Positions 46,023-55,218 of a stretch of DNA of 64,000 nt are shown piece by piece. Origin of the DNA: Novosphingobium sp. IK01 (GTDB lineage: Bacteria; Pseudomonadota; Alphaproteobacteria; Sphingomonadales; Sphingomonadaceae); assembly GCF_033242265.1 (NCBI RefSeq), contig NZ_BTFW01000001.1, positions 3,431,001-3,495,000 of the forward strand, read 5' to 3'. The notes beneath the pieces were generated by a model. It searched no databases. It was not told where the DNA came from and saw nothing but the letters and a program-made list of their open reading frames with translations. The position numbers and the translations under genes are program-made. The stretch's first letter is position 1; every line of letters starts with the position of its first letter.

Positions 46023-46730
46023 TTATTCTGCGGATGCTTTCCGTGGTCTCCCGCGCCGAGCGTCAGGGCGTGCTACTTTCCATGCCTGCTCAAAGATGTC
46101 TCGCTTGGGGCAGGCCTCGCCCATTGCTACTTTGTATTGCTTCCACGCTATCTTGCTGTTTTGTTCGGGCGAGGCGCGCACCCATTCGACGACTGCCTCG
46201 AATGCCACTGGAGGTTGACTGGCTTTCGCACGCTCTCCCGCTTTGCGTGGTTGGTATTGGGATGCTTCAGGGAAGGTGTCCAAAAATGCGCGCTCATCAA
46301 ACCGCATCGCACGGTAATGCAGGGCATATGTTTCTTCGCGAAAGGCGATGTCCCCCTCGTCGTCGACTGTTTCCATTCGGTGCGTGACATGCAGCCGAAA
46401 TGAGCCAGCCGCGAGGTTGGGCGCCCCAATGACCACCTTCCAGTTCTCGTCTTCTGTGCGACCCACCGCCACACACAGATTTCGTCGCAGCGTGTCGAGG
46501 CGCATAGCGTCAAGGTCTTGATATTCCTCGGGCATCGCCGTGCCGATGCCGTTGATGGAATACCCTTCGGTTCTTTCTTTGCCAGAAATAGCGTGGCTCG
46601 GTAGCTCGTCGATCAACATCGCAAGGGTTGCCTGCTCTGTCATTTCAGCCCCCAAGCGCTGCCTTGCCTCTTGAGGGGTGATTACGCGACAAGGAGCGCT
46701 TTCATTCGTCATTTCTGTCAAGCTTTCCAA
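46023..46730 (-). CDS. Hypothetical island protein
   Basis: This 235-residue protein was not recognised. It has an N-terminal QEARQRLGAEMTEQATLAMLIDEL helix, a beta-rich middle part (HVTHRMETVDDEGDIAFREETYALHYRAM) and a basic C-terminus RRGRPRKAS of AT-hook type that could contact DNA. It begins 1 bp after the integrase stop, so the two are probably co-transcribed. The start may be the internal Met at 46712. Confidence 0.65.
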   Translation of the reverse strand: MESLTEMTNESAPCRVITPQEARQRLGAEMTEQATLAMLIDELPSHAISGKERTEGYSINGIGTAMPEEYQDLDAMRLDTLRRNLCVAVGRTEDENWKVVIGAPNLAAGSFRLHVTHRMETVDDEGDIAFREETYALHYRAMRFDERAFLDTFPEASQYQPRKAGERAKASQPPVAFEAVVEWVRASPEQNSKIAWKQYKVAMGEACPKRDIFEQAWKVARPDARRGRPRKASAE

Positions 46731-46731
46731 C

Positions 46732-48048
46732 TCAGTCTTCAGCAGTGATTGCAGCCAGATGGTCTGCCCAGCGGCTCAATGCATCGCGCTTTTCGTCTTT
46801 CCAATCGTGAAGCTGGTAAATGCCCGCAACGCCGCTTTTCGCGCCGCTCACGTGGTTCAGCACAGCTTCGGTCACTTCAAAGCGGACACCCAGCCTCTGC
46901 AGGCCCGTGGCAAGGGTTCGCCGCAGATCATGCACCCGCCAAGGCGCGACTTGGGCGCCCCCCTTGCACGGCAAGGCAAGGGCTTCGTCGATGGCCTCCT
47001 TGGCCTGTGAATAGCAGCTCAAAGCATGGGTGCCTTTCACCGAAACGACAGGCCCTGCCTTGGGCCATTTGGCAGCATCCGGCTTGGGAGAAGCCATGCG
47101 GATTTGATGGGCCAACGCCAGCGCATCCAGTTCGGCAATCACGGCTGGCACGAGGGGCACCATATGCGCGACCTCGTTTTTGACGTCCTTTGATTGCTTC
47201 GTCCAAGTGGCTTCGGCGCGGTTGAGTTGCGACCAGTTCATGCTGGCCACTTCATCGCGGCGCTGTCCTGTCAGCATCAGTAAGCGGAAATAGGCGCCGA
47301 ATGGCTCTCGCAAGGTCAGCGCTGCTTTCCAGACCCGCGCCAGTTCTGCATCGACCAAAACCCTATCGCGCGCCTTCACGCCTTTGGGCTTGAGCATGCT
47401 GGGCACGATATTGTCTTCGATGTCACCCCGCTCGAACGCCCAGCGCCAGAGGATCGACGCATAGGCAAAGACCTGCTGTCGGCTGGCTCGTTGCCCGGCT
47501 GGGACCGCATCGAAGGCGGCCTGCAGTTCCTGCTTGGTGATGCGGGGCATCGGGCGCCCCTTCAATTTCGGGATCAGGTATTTGCGCATTGACACCTTGG
47601 CTTGGCCGACACTGCTGGCCCGGTGATCCAGCTCGTATTCCTCCAGCCAGCGTTCGGCGACCTTCTCGAACTCAAGCTCGTTCTCAAGGCGCGCTTTCTC
47701 GTCCGCCTCGCGCCTTGCACGATCCTTCTGTGCCTCTGCGTCGAGCTTGGCCTGCCTCGGGTCAATCCCGGCATCCACCATGGCAGCCAGCTCTTTGGCA
47801 CGCGCACGCGCTTGATCAGGCGTCAGATTGCCATGGCGGCCAATGGTGAATTTCTTGGGGGCGGTTTTGTCCGCCATGCCCGCACGTGCGACGCGATACT
47901 GGAAGATGTAGGTCTTGGCTCCGGCTGGCGTGACCTTCAGGCCGAACCCTTTGACGGTTTCCTTTCCACCATCATCCCAAACAACATACTCGGCGGTGCC
48001 GGGTTTAGCCGCGTCTACTGTGCGCTTGGTTATGGGGGCCTTGGCCAT
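46732..48048 (-). CDS. int: P4-type tyrosine integrase of the island
   Basis: This 438-residue integrase has an N-terminal arm-binding DUF4102 domain (TKRTVDAAKPGTAEYVVWD, GFGLKVTPAGAKTYIFQYR), a core-binding region and the catalytic domain with Arg263 (TGQRRDEV), His373 and Arg376 (VHDLRRT), His399 (VLNHVSG) and the nucleophile Tyr411 (AGIYQLHDW). It lies 154 bp inside the right attachment repeat and should recombine the two 46-bp tRNA-Thr copies. Confidence 0.95.
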   Translation of the reverse strand: MAKAPITKRTVDAAKPGTAEYVVWDDGGKETVKGFGLKVTPAGAKTYIFQYRVARAGMADKTAPKKFTIGRHGNLTPDQARARAKELAAMVDAGIDPRQAKLDAEAQKDRARREADEKARLENELEFEKVAERWLEEYELDHRASSVGQAKVSMRKYLIPKLKGRPMPRITKQELQAAFDAVPAGQRASRQQVFAYASILWRWAFERGDIEDNIVPSMLKPKGVKARDRVLVDAELARVWKAALTLREPFGAYFRLLMLTGQRRDEVASMNWSQLNRAEATWTKQSKDVKNEVAHMVPLVPAVIAELDALALAHQIRMASPKPDAAKWPKAGPVVSVKGTHALSCYSQAKEAIDEALALPCKGGAQVAPWRVHDLRRTLATGLQRLGVRFEVTEAVLNHVSGAKSGVAGIYQLHDWKDEKRDALSRWADHLAAITAED

Positions 48049-48056
48049 AATCTCAC

Positions 48057-48097
48057 CTGATGCCTGCGGTTGCTCTAGGCATCAGATAGGCATCAGG
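48057..48097. repeat. Right arm-type repeats (AGGCATCAG, three copies)
   Basis: CTGATGCCT (48057-48065, inverted) and the direct pair of AGGCATCAG at 48077-48097 lie just upstream of the int start. The pair is identical over 21 bp to 34846-34866 at the other end of the island. Confidence 0.65.
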
Positions 48098-48201
48098 TCG
48101 TTTCCAATCAACGATAAGTTGCGATAAGTGGAGATATAAATTATCCAATTAAATCAGCGATTGTTATTTCCAGAGGTGGTAAATTCGCCACATATCCTAT
48201 A

Positions 48202-48247
48202 ATTCGTAATGATGGGGTCACGTGTTCGAGTCACGTAAGCGGCACCA
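48202..48247 (+). repeat. Right attachment repeat (tRNA-Thr 3' end)
   Basis: The 46 bp are identical to the 3' part of tRNA-Thr at 34743-34788. The 5' half of the tRNA is absent, so this is an attachment site and not a second tRNA gene. Chromosomal DNA resumes after it. Confidence 0.95.
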
Positions 48248-48709
48248 GGGCTTCTTCCCAAAACATCTCGATACATTGGCTTTGCTGGATTTTCGGTCGG
48301 TTTTATCTTCCGGGCGTTCCTGCTTTGCGCCATGATTTCGTGCCGCTTTTCACATCAGATGGGGCATTCCCGGAGGAAACGGTAGTCTGGCAAAAGGCGC
48401 TGTCGCTAAATGTCCCGCCGGGGCCGGCCTCGCCCACCCAGGTGATCGGCGTGCCGGTGCGCGCTGCCAGCGCAATGGCTGCATTCCGGGCCGTTTTTGA
48501 GGGGGTGACTGGCCGGAGAGGAGGAAGCCTGATGGAGAATTCCATAAGCTGGCTCTCGCTGCATGATTAGAAAAATTGATATTTGTTTGCCGGATTGTTT
48601 CCCTGTGTTTTTGGGGTGTGGTGCAAAAAAAACATGTGAAATGAATTGCATCATTTCCAAGGTGAGGTTGTGTCCCGCACTGGGGCGCAAAGAACATGAG
48701 GGAAAGCAA
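48248..48709. other. Gene-free region before the first TonB receptor
   Basis: These 462 bp of chromosomal DNA adjoin the island. I see no convincing gene. The last 150 bp are AT-richer and presumably hold the receptor promoter; no defined operator was found. Confidence 0.5.
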
Positions 48710-51103
48710 ATGGTACGAAAGGTACTCGTGGGCTGGCAGGCTTCTTATGCCGTCCTGGCCGCTTTGGCGGTTGCCCCCACGGTGGCGATGGCTGCCGACA
48801 ATGCTGGCGGGGCTGCGCAGTCTGAGTCTTCTCCTGCGGCGTCCGAGGTACAGGCTTCCGACGATGGCGGTGTCGTCATCTCCGTCCTCGGCCGGAAGGC
48901 GGTTCATGCCACGAAAGTTTCGATTGGCCGCGTCCTGATCGACGACCTGCCTTCGGGGGCCAACCCGATGGCGGCGATCAGCGTTTCGCCGGGCGTTTCG
49001 TTCCAGTCGGCCGACCCTCAGGGCATCAGCACTTGGGCCAGCCAGATCTTCATCCACGGCTTCGACCAGCGCGCGGTGGGCATGACGCTCGACGAAATGC
49101 CGCTGGGCGAGATGACCTATCGCAACTACAACGGGTTGAGCCCGATGCAGGCGGTGACTTCGGAAAATGTCGCGGGTGTCGACATGGTCCAGTCGGCGGG
49201 CGCCGAATCGGTGGCCGCGACCAACAACCTGGGCGGCGCGCTCACTTATACCAGCCTCGATCCCAGCCACGTGATGGGCGCCAGCGTCACGCAAGGGTTC
49301 GGCAGCTATTCGAACTTCCACACGTTCGTGCGCCTCGACAGCGGCGATCTCAACAGCACCGGCACGCGGTTCTATGCGTCCTACATGCGCAACACGCAGG
49401 ACAAGTGGAAGAGCGGCGGCGGTTCGACCGCGCAGCAGGTCAATTTCAAGATCGTCCAGCCGCTCGGCAGCGACAGTTCGCTGACCGCCTTCTTCAACTG
49501 GAACGACCTCCACGAGCTGGTCTATCAGGACATGTCGCCTGATATTCTCAACACGCTGGGCAACAACATCGACTATTACTACAACGGCAAGGCCAGCGGG
49601 TACATCGCGGCCTACAATGCCGCCCAGGGCATTTTCCCGGCCGGGTACGAAAAGCTCAAGGCGCCGCTCGACGCCTCCTACTATGACGGCGCGACCAACC
49701 AGAGCGACGTGATGGGCTACCTCAAGGCCGATATCGCGGTGACCGACCGCCTGCGCTGGGTGACGACGGCCTATGGCCATGGCGAGGAATCGCAGACGAC
49801 CTGGACCTCGCCCTATTTCGGTTCGCCGGGCGGATCGCTGCTGAGCGAACTGGTCAAGGAACCCTCGATCCGTCGTTTCGGCGTCGTTTCGCGCGTGTCC
49901 TATGAGGTCGCCAAGCACCATCTGGGCATGGGCGTCTGGTATGAAAACAACCATTACCGCTCGCCGATGAACGCCTATGCCCTGCCGGCGGTGGTCAACG
50001 GGGTGATCCAGGGCGGGGTGCTCAACCCTCTCGACCGCTTCGTCAATCCGTTCGCCAACATCTTCGACCAGACCTACAATACCAACACGTTCACCGCCTT
50101 TGTGCAGGATGACTATCATCCCGTGCACAACCTGACGCTGCACGCCGGTTTCAAGTCGATCCTGAGCACGACGAGCGTGGACAAGGGCTATCTGAACCAG
50201 GGCTATTATGGCGCCATCGGCAATATCGCGAGCGGGGTCAGCCTGACCACGGCCGAGGCGTTCCTGCCGCACTTCGGCGCGGACTGGACGTTCCTGGGCC
50301 ATCATGAACTGTTCTTCGACATCTCGAAGAACGCGCGCACTTATGCGCAGTCGGGCTTCAAGCTGTCGTCTTCGCCGTTTGCGGTGACGCAGGCCGCGTT
50401 CGACCAGATGAGCGGTTCGATCAAGCCCGAGACCGACTGGACTTATGCGGTCGGCTATCGCTATGGCTCGAAGCTGTTCGACGTGTCGATCTATGCCTAT
50501 CACACCGACTTCTCGAACCGTCTCCAGCAGATCACTTCGGGTTCGTCGATCAACCCGGTCTCGACCGTCGCGAACGTGGGCGGCGTGACGATGAACGGCG
50601 TGGAAGGCCTGCTGTCGGTCCGTCCGCTCACCGGCCTGTCGATCACCAACAGCATCAGCTACAACCACGGTGTCTACAACGACAACATCGTCGACCAGAA
50701 CGGCGTGCACCAGATCAAGGGCAAGCAGGTCGTCAACTATCCGCGCCTGATGTACAAGGCGCGCGTGGGCTACGACATCGGCAAGCTCAGCTTCTATGTC
50801 GACGAGAGCCGCACCGGCTGGCGCAACTACGACTATCAGGGCCAATATCGCGTCCCCGGCTACTGGATGACCAACCTTGGCGTGCAGTGGCACATCCGCA
50901 AGCCCTCCGATGGCGAGACGTTTGCCCAGGTGTTCAAGGGCCTGACCCTGTCGTTCAACCTGAACAACGTCACCAACAAGACCTATGTCGCTACGATGGG
51001 CGAAGTCGGCAACCCGATGAGCGGGGCCGAAGCCTATACCTATCAGTCGATGATCCTGGGGATGCCGCGTTCGGCATTCGGAACGATCAAGGCCGATTTC
51101 TGA
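48710..51103 (+). CDS. TonB-dependent outer-membrane receptor
   Basis: This 797-residue receptor has a signal peptide (VLAALAVAPTVAMA), a plug domain (VSPGVSFQSADPQGIS, IFIHGFDQRAVGMTLDEMPLG, NNLGGALTYTS) and a 22-strand barrel ending in a terminal aromatic (AFGTIKADF). The ATG at 48710 has GAGGGA upstream. Such receptors import glycans, siderophores or other large nutrients using TonB energy. The ligand is unknown. It ends at a strong terminator and a second receptor follows. Confidence 0.92.
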   Translation: MVRKVLVGWQASYAVLAALAVAPTVAMAADNAGGAAQSESSPAASEVQASDDGGVVISVLGRKAVHATKVSIGRVLIDDLPSGANPMAAISVSPGVSFQSADPQGISTWASQIFIHGFDQRAVGMTLDEMPLGEMTYRNYNGLSPMQAVTSENVAGVDMVQSAGAESVAATNNLGGALTYTSLDPSHVMGASVTQGFGSYSNFHTFVRLDSGDLNSTGTRFYASYMRNTQDKWKSGGGSTAQQVNFKIVQPLGSDSSLTAFFNWNDLHELVYQDMSPDILNTLGNNIDYYYNGKASGYIAAYNAAQGIFPAGYEKLKAPLDASYYDGATNQSDVMGYLKADIAVTDRLRWVTTAYGHGEESQTTWTSPYFGSPGGSLLSELVKEPSIRRFGVVSRVSYEVAKHHLGMGVWYENNHYRSPMNAYALPAVVNGVIQGGVLNPLDRFVNPFANIFDQTYNTNTFTAFVQDDYHPVHNLTLHAGFKSILSTTSVDKGYLNQGYYGAIGNIASGVSLTTAEAFLPHFGADWTFLGHHELFFDISKNARTYAQSGFKLSSSPFAVTQAAFDQMSGSIKPETDWTYAVGYRYGSKLFDVSIYAYHTDFSNRLQQITSGSSINPVSTVANVGGVTMNGVEGLLSVRPLTGLSITNSISYNHGVYNDNIVDQNGVHQIKGKQVVNYPRLMYKARVGYDIGKLSFYVDESRTGWRNYDYQGQYRVPGYWMTNLGVQWHIRKPSDGETFAQVFKGLTLSFNLNNVTNKTYVATMGEVGNPMSGAEAYTYQSMILGMPRSAFGTIKADF

Positions 51104-51122
51104 TCTGACGGCAATCGGGATG

Positions 51123-51163
51123 GAGGCCGGGGCGACATTGCGGCGCCCCGGCCTCTTTTTTTT
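51123..51163 (+). terminator. Intrinsic terminator after the first TonB receptor
   Basis: A 12-bp perfect stem GAGGCCGGGGCG/CGCCCCGGCCTC is followed by eight T. The remaining 286 bp up to 51449 are the upstream region of the next receptor, with no gene seen. Confidence 0.93.
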
Positions 51164-51449
51164 GTCCGGGCGACCCGCTGTTTTTATCGTGGCGATGCCT
51201 GCGATCCGGTGGTCGAGCAGGGCGATTTGTAGAAAAATATTAAAATAACGGGCTTTTCGATAATTTCACGCAAGGCTGGGCCGGAATGAAGCGATTCCTG
51301 GTGCAGGTGCGCCGGATAGCGGCTGTCCGGAAGGGTGGGGTGTGCGAATTTTTGTCGCACTTTGTTGTGAATCTTGTATTTGCTGCAACACAACATTGTC
51401 TCTATGAGCGCCCCCTTCCAAGAAACGACAAGCACCTTCAGGGGGGTCT

Positions 51450-53690
51450 GTGAAATTTACGAATCTGCGCTGGCCGATGACCGTCTCGGCCATCGCCATC
51501 ATGTCTGCCGTTTCCGTTCCGGCTTTTGCCGAAGAAGCCGCTGCCCAGGCTGATGCCCCGGCAACGGAAGCTGCGAGCGATGCCAGCACTGGCGGCGGCA
51601 TCGTCGTGACCGCCACGCGCCGTTCCGAGCGCGCGATCAATGTTCCCATCGCGGTCTCGTCGCTCTCGGGCGAGAAGCTCGACGTGCTCAATTCGAGCGG
51701 TCAGGACATTCGCTTCCTCGCCTCGCGCGTGCCCAGCCTCCAGATCGAATCCTCGTTTGGCCGCACTTTCCCGCGCTTCTACATCCGTGGCCTTGGCAAC
51801 ACCGACTTCAGCGCCGACGCGGCCCAGCCGGTTTCGGTCGTCTACGACAACGTCGCGCTCGAAAGCCCGATGCTCAAGGCCTTCCCGGTCTTCGACCTTG
51901 AAAACGTCGAAGTGCTCAAGGGGCCGCAGGGCACGCTGTTTGGTCGCAACACGCCGGCCGGTGTGGTCAAGCTGACCTCTAAGCGCCCGACCGAAGACCT
52001 CAACGGCCATATCAGCGCCTCGTGGGGCAGCTTCAACACCGCCAACATCGAGGCCGCCATCGGCGCGCCGATCACCGACCACTTGCGCTTCCGCGTGGCC
52101 GGCCTGCTTCAGCGTCGCGACAACTGGGTCAAGAACGACTATACGCAGACGATCAATTCGAAGAACTTCGAAGGCTATCGCGACTTTGCCGGTCGCTTCA
52201 TGCTCGAATACGAGAACGGCCCGCTCGACCTCCTGCTGAACGTCCATGGCCGTTCGCTGCGCGGCACCGCGCGCCTGTTCCGCGGCAACGCGATCCAGAA
52301 GGGCACCAACGATCTGGTTCCGGGCTACGACATCGGACACACCGCCCAGAACGGCGACAACCCGCAGTCGCTCGACAGCTGGGGCATCAACCTTCAGGGC
52401 AGCTATGCCTTCGGCGGCGTCGGCACCCTCTACTCGATCACGGCCTGGGAACGCGCCGACGTGTTCTCGCGTGGCGACATCGACGGGTCCTATCCGGGCG
52501 CCGTGCCGTTCCAGGTCCAGACCGGTGGCGATACCTCGCCCAAGGAATTCTCGCAGGAAGTGCGCTTCGCCTCTGAAAAGTTCGGCGATGTCAGCTTCCA
52601 GGCCGGGGCCTACTACTTCAACCAGAACCTCGACAATGGCAGCGGCTCGTGGAACAACGCGAACGTCTATGCGCCGACCAGCGTCATGCATCTCGACAAC
52701 GAGACTTATGCGTTCTTCGGTTCGGGCGAATATACGCCGACCAGTTCGCTGATCCTGCGCGCGGGCGTGCGCTGGTCGCATGATCGCCGTCACAGCATCC
52801 TCGTCGATGGCGCCGACATCAACGCGCGCGGTCCGGGCATCGGCGTGTCGACCGGCCATGTCGCGGGTTCCAACTGGTCGTGGGATGGCAGCGCCACCTA
52901 CAAGATCTCGTCGTCGAGCAGCGTCTATGGCCGCGTGGCTTCGGGCTATCTGGGGGCGGCGCTCAAGAACGATACCCAGTCGGGTGTCGCCACGGTGGCC
53001 CGTCCGCAGACGACGACTTCGTATGAAATCGGCTTCAAGAGCGAACAGCCCGGCTTGTTCAACTTCTCGATCGACGCCTATTTCTCGAACACGCACAATA
53101 TCCAGCTGACCGCCGTGGGCGGGGGCTCGAACGTCACCCAGCTCATGAATGCGCGCAAGGCCATCGGCTATGGCGTGGAAACCGAACTGACGGCGACCCC
53201 GATCGAGCATCTCCAGCTTACGCTGGGCGGCAGCTACAACTTCACCCAGCTGCGCGACAAGAACCTGTTTGTCGCCCCGTGCGGCAGCAACTGCACGGTC
53301 CTCGACCCGCTGGTCTCGGTCAATGGAACGCGGCTGGCCTCGATCGATGGCAACCGTCTGCCCCAGGCGCCGCGCTGGATCGGCAATGCGACGCTCAGCT
53401 ATGCCGTGCCGCTGACCGAAACCACCGAAGTCTTCGCCTATACCGACTGGGCCTATCGCTCGAAGGTGAACTTCTTCCTCTATCAGGCGGTTGAATTCAC
53501 CGGGAAGGCCTCGGTCGAAGGCGGTCTGCGCGTCGGCTATCGCGACAAGGCGCGTGGCTATGAAGTGGCCGCCTTTGCCCGCAACATCACCAACCAGGTG
53601 CGGATCGTGGGCGCGATCGACTTCAACAACCTGACCGCGATGCTGAACGAACCGCGCATCTTCGGCGGCGAAATCAGCTTCCACTTCTGA
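51450..53690 (+). CDS. TonB-dependent outer-membrane receptor
   Basis: This 746-residue receptor starts at a GTG behind GGGGGG. It has a signal peptide (TVSAIAIMSAVSVPAFA), a TonB-box-like GGIVVTATRRSE, a plug with SVVYDNVALESP, VEVLKGPQGTLFGRNTPAGVVKLTSKRP, and a barrel ending GGEISFHF. It belongs to the large sphingomonad receptor class. The nucleoside-hydrolase-like gene follows after a terminator, so substrate linkage is only suggestive. Confidence 0.95.
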   Translation: MKFTNLRWPMTVSAIAIMSAVSVPAFAEEAAAQADAPATEAASDASTGGGIVVTATRRSERAINVPIAVSSLSGEKLDVLNSSGQDIRFLASRVPSLQIESSFGRTFPRFYIRGLGNTDFSADAAQPVSVVYDNVALESPMLKAFPVFDLENVEVLKGPQGTLFGRNTPAGVVKLTSKRPTEDLNGHISASWGSFNTANIEAAIGAPITDHLRFRVAGLLQRRDNWVKNDYTQTINSKNFEGYRDFAGRFMLEYENGPLDLLLNVHGRSLRGTARLFRGNAIQKGTNDLVPGYDIGHTAQNGDNPQSLDSWGINLQGSYAFGGVGTLYSITAWERADVFSRGDIDGSYPGAVPFQVQTGGDTSPKEFSQEVRFASEKFGDVSFQAGAYYFNQNLDNGSGSWNNANVYAPTSVMHLDNETYAFFGSGEYTPTSSLILRAGVRWSHDRRHSILVDGADINARGPGIGVSTGHVAGSNWSWDGSATYKISSSSSVYGRVASGYLGAALKNDTQSGVATVARPQTTTSYEIGFKSEQPGLFNFSIDAYFSNTHNIQLTAVGGGSNVTQLMNARKAIGYGVETELTATPIEHLQLTLGGSYNFTQLRDKNLFVAPCGSNCTVLDPLVSVNGTRLASIDGNRLPQAPRWIGNATLSYAVPLTETTEVFAYTDWAYRSKVNFFLYQAVEFTGKASVEGGLRVGYRDKARGYEVAAFARNITNQVRIVGAIDFNNLTAMLNEPRIFGGEISFHF

Positions 53691-53698
53691 TAGTCTGC

Positions 53699-53729
53699 GG
53701 GGCGCCGGTGATCCGGTGCCCCGTTTTTT
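53699..53729 (+). terminator. Intrinsic terminator after the second TonB receptor
   Basis: A 10-bp stem GGGGCGCCGG/CCGGTGCCCC with a TGAT loop is followed by a G and six T. Confidence 0.9.
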
Positions 53730-53818
53730 CTTCCCCGGCCTGCCGGCATGCCCGGTTTCCCTCCGTTCGGGCATGCGCTTTTGGTGGCAGGTCTCCCGTC
53801 CAACGAGCGGAACAGCCC

Positions 53819-55018
53819 TTGACCTATTCGTCCCCCGCCTCTTCCTCCCCCACCTTCTCCCGCCGCCTTCGGGCTGGTTTCCTTGCGCTTGGCGCCCTGG
53901 CCGCGATGGGCCAGGCTCAGGCCCGGACCCCAGCTCCGGCCCAGAAAGAGACGGGCAAGACTGCTCCTGCCAAGGCGGAACAGGCGAACGCGCGCCAGAT
54001 GGTCATCATCGATGACGAAGGCACCTCGCTGATGCACATCGCGCTGCTGGCCTCGCCGAAGATCGACGTGGTCGGGGTGACGAGCGTGAGCGGCAATATC
54101 TGGGCGACGCGCGGCGCGGCGATGCAGTTGCGCATGCTGGAGCTGATGGGCAAGGACAAGGTTCCCGTGGCCCAGGGCGCGCTCTATCCGCTGCTCAACA
54201 CCGAGGAAAAGACCCGGCGCTGGGAAGCCCTCTATGGCAAGCTGACGTGGAAGGGCGTGTGGATGAAGGAGTGGGTGGAGCCCACCCAGCAATCGACCCC
54301 GCCCTATCGCACCCCGCAGGATGTCAGCGACATTCCCGGCGGCGCGCCCAAGGGCCATGTTCTGGCCGAGGCGGCGGCCAACTTCATGATCCGCATGGTC
54401 CACAAGTATCCGGGCCAGATCACGATCGTCGAGGGCGGCCCGATGACCAACCTTGCGCTGGCCCAGCGCCTCGACCCCGAGTTCGCCAGCCTTGCCAAGG
54501 GGCTGATCTACATGGGCGGCAGCTTCAATCCCCGGCAGGTGCTCGACAACCGCTCGGCTGCCGACTTTGCGCGCGAATTTGCCAATTCGCCCCGCCGTGA
54601 ATTCAACATCCGCTTCGATCCTGAATCAGCCAGCATCACCTCGCACGCGCCGTGGAAGTCGATCACCGTGGTTCCCGTCGATCCCTCGACCGCAACCCAG
54701 TTGACCCCCGACCTGCTCGCACGCGTGGCCAAGGTGGCCCCGGCCGGGATCAGGCAGGTGGTTTCCGGGTTCGAGCCGGGCTTCCCGCTGTGGGACGAGA
54801 TCGTTGCGGCGGTGCTGATCGATCCTTCGGTCGTGACCCGCTCGGAACAGCTCTATGTCGATTATGACAGCCAGTTCGGCGCGACCTATGGCGACACGCT
54901 TTCGTGGCGCGAGCATTACCAGCCGGGGCTGGGCGAGCAGAAGGCGACCGTGATCCTCTCGGTCGATCCCGGAAAGGTCGACGATACGCTCGTCGATGCG
55001 GTTTCCAGGGCCCGGTAA
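53819..55018 (+). CDS. Exported nucleoside-hydrolase-like protein with altered active site
   Basis: This 399-residue protein starts at a TTG chosen because an earlier in-frame GTG at 53708 lies in the preceding terminator. It has an export signal with a twin-arginine-like SRRLRAGFLALGALAAMGQAQA. The body follows the inosine-uridine nucleoside hydrolase fold (VVGVTSVSGNIWATRGAAMQLRMLELMG, ITIVEGGPMTNLALAQRLDPEFA, YMGGSF). The family's calcium site DTDxxxDD is here IIDDEGTSLMH (Asp65, Asp66, Glu67), so the paired aspartates are missing. It may hydrolyse another N-glycoside, or be a binding protein. Confidence 0.72.
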   Translation: MTYSSPASSSPTFSRRLRAGFLALGALAAMGQAQARTPAPAQKETGKTAPAKAEQANARQMVIIDDEGTSLMHIALLASPKIDVVGVTSVSGNIWATRGAAMQLRMLELMGKDKVPVAQGALYPLLNTEEKTRRWEALYGKLTWKGVWMKEWVEPTQQSTPPYRTPQDVSDIPGGAPKGHVLAEAAANFMIRMVHKYPGQITIVEGGPMTNLALAQRLDPEFASLAKGLIYMGGSFNPRQVLDNRSAADFAREFANSPRREFNIRFDPESASITSHAPWKSITVVPVDPSTATQLTPDLLARVAKVAPAGIRQVVSGFEPGFPLWDEIVAAVLIDPSVVTRSEQLYVDYDSQFGATYGDTLSWREHYQPGLGEQKATVILSVDPGKVDDTLVDAVSRAR

Positions 55019-55218
55019 GGTCCGTCCGGCCTGTGTTTTCGATCCCCAGGCCGATACCCTCGGGATGATCCTGCAAGGAGAGGCGCTCTGACGGTGCCTC
55101 TCCTTGTCTGATTCCGGGGGGATCGTCGGGCGCAAACCGCGCGGGCACAGGGGGCCGGGATAGAAATGCGGCGCGCTGCGTTGGGACAGGCAGGTGCTCC
55201 TCGTTTTTTCTGAAGGTC

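Larger units (their letters stand above)
34743..48247. mobile_element. Integrative island in tRNA-Thr (P4-type integrase, type I RM cargo)
   Basis: The 13.5-kb segment is bounded by a 46-bp perfect direct repeat (34743-34788 and 48202-48247) that copies the 3' part of tRNA-Thr. It holds a tyrosine integrase next to the right end, an AlpA-like regulator, a P4-type primase-helicase with an iteron-rich spacer and a type I restriction-modification operon. All its genes are on the minus strand. It has no structural phage genes, so it is a satellite-like or genomic-island type element. Confidence 0.93.

Noticed and set aside
48202..48247. A possible second tRNA-Thr
   Set aside because: Only the 3' 46 bases of the tRNA are present, without D-arm or 5' acceptor strand; it is the island's attachment site.
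48303..48545. An 80-codon minus-strand frame beside the island
   Set aside because: No ribosome site, no family-like sequence, and it lies in an otherwise gene-free stretch.
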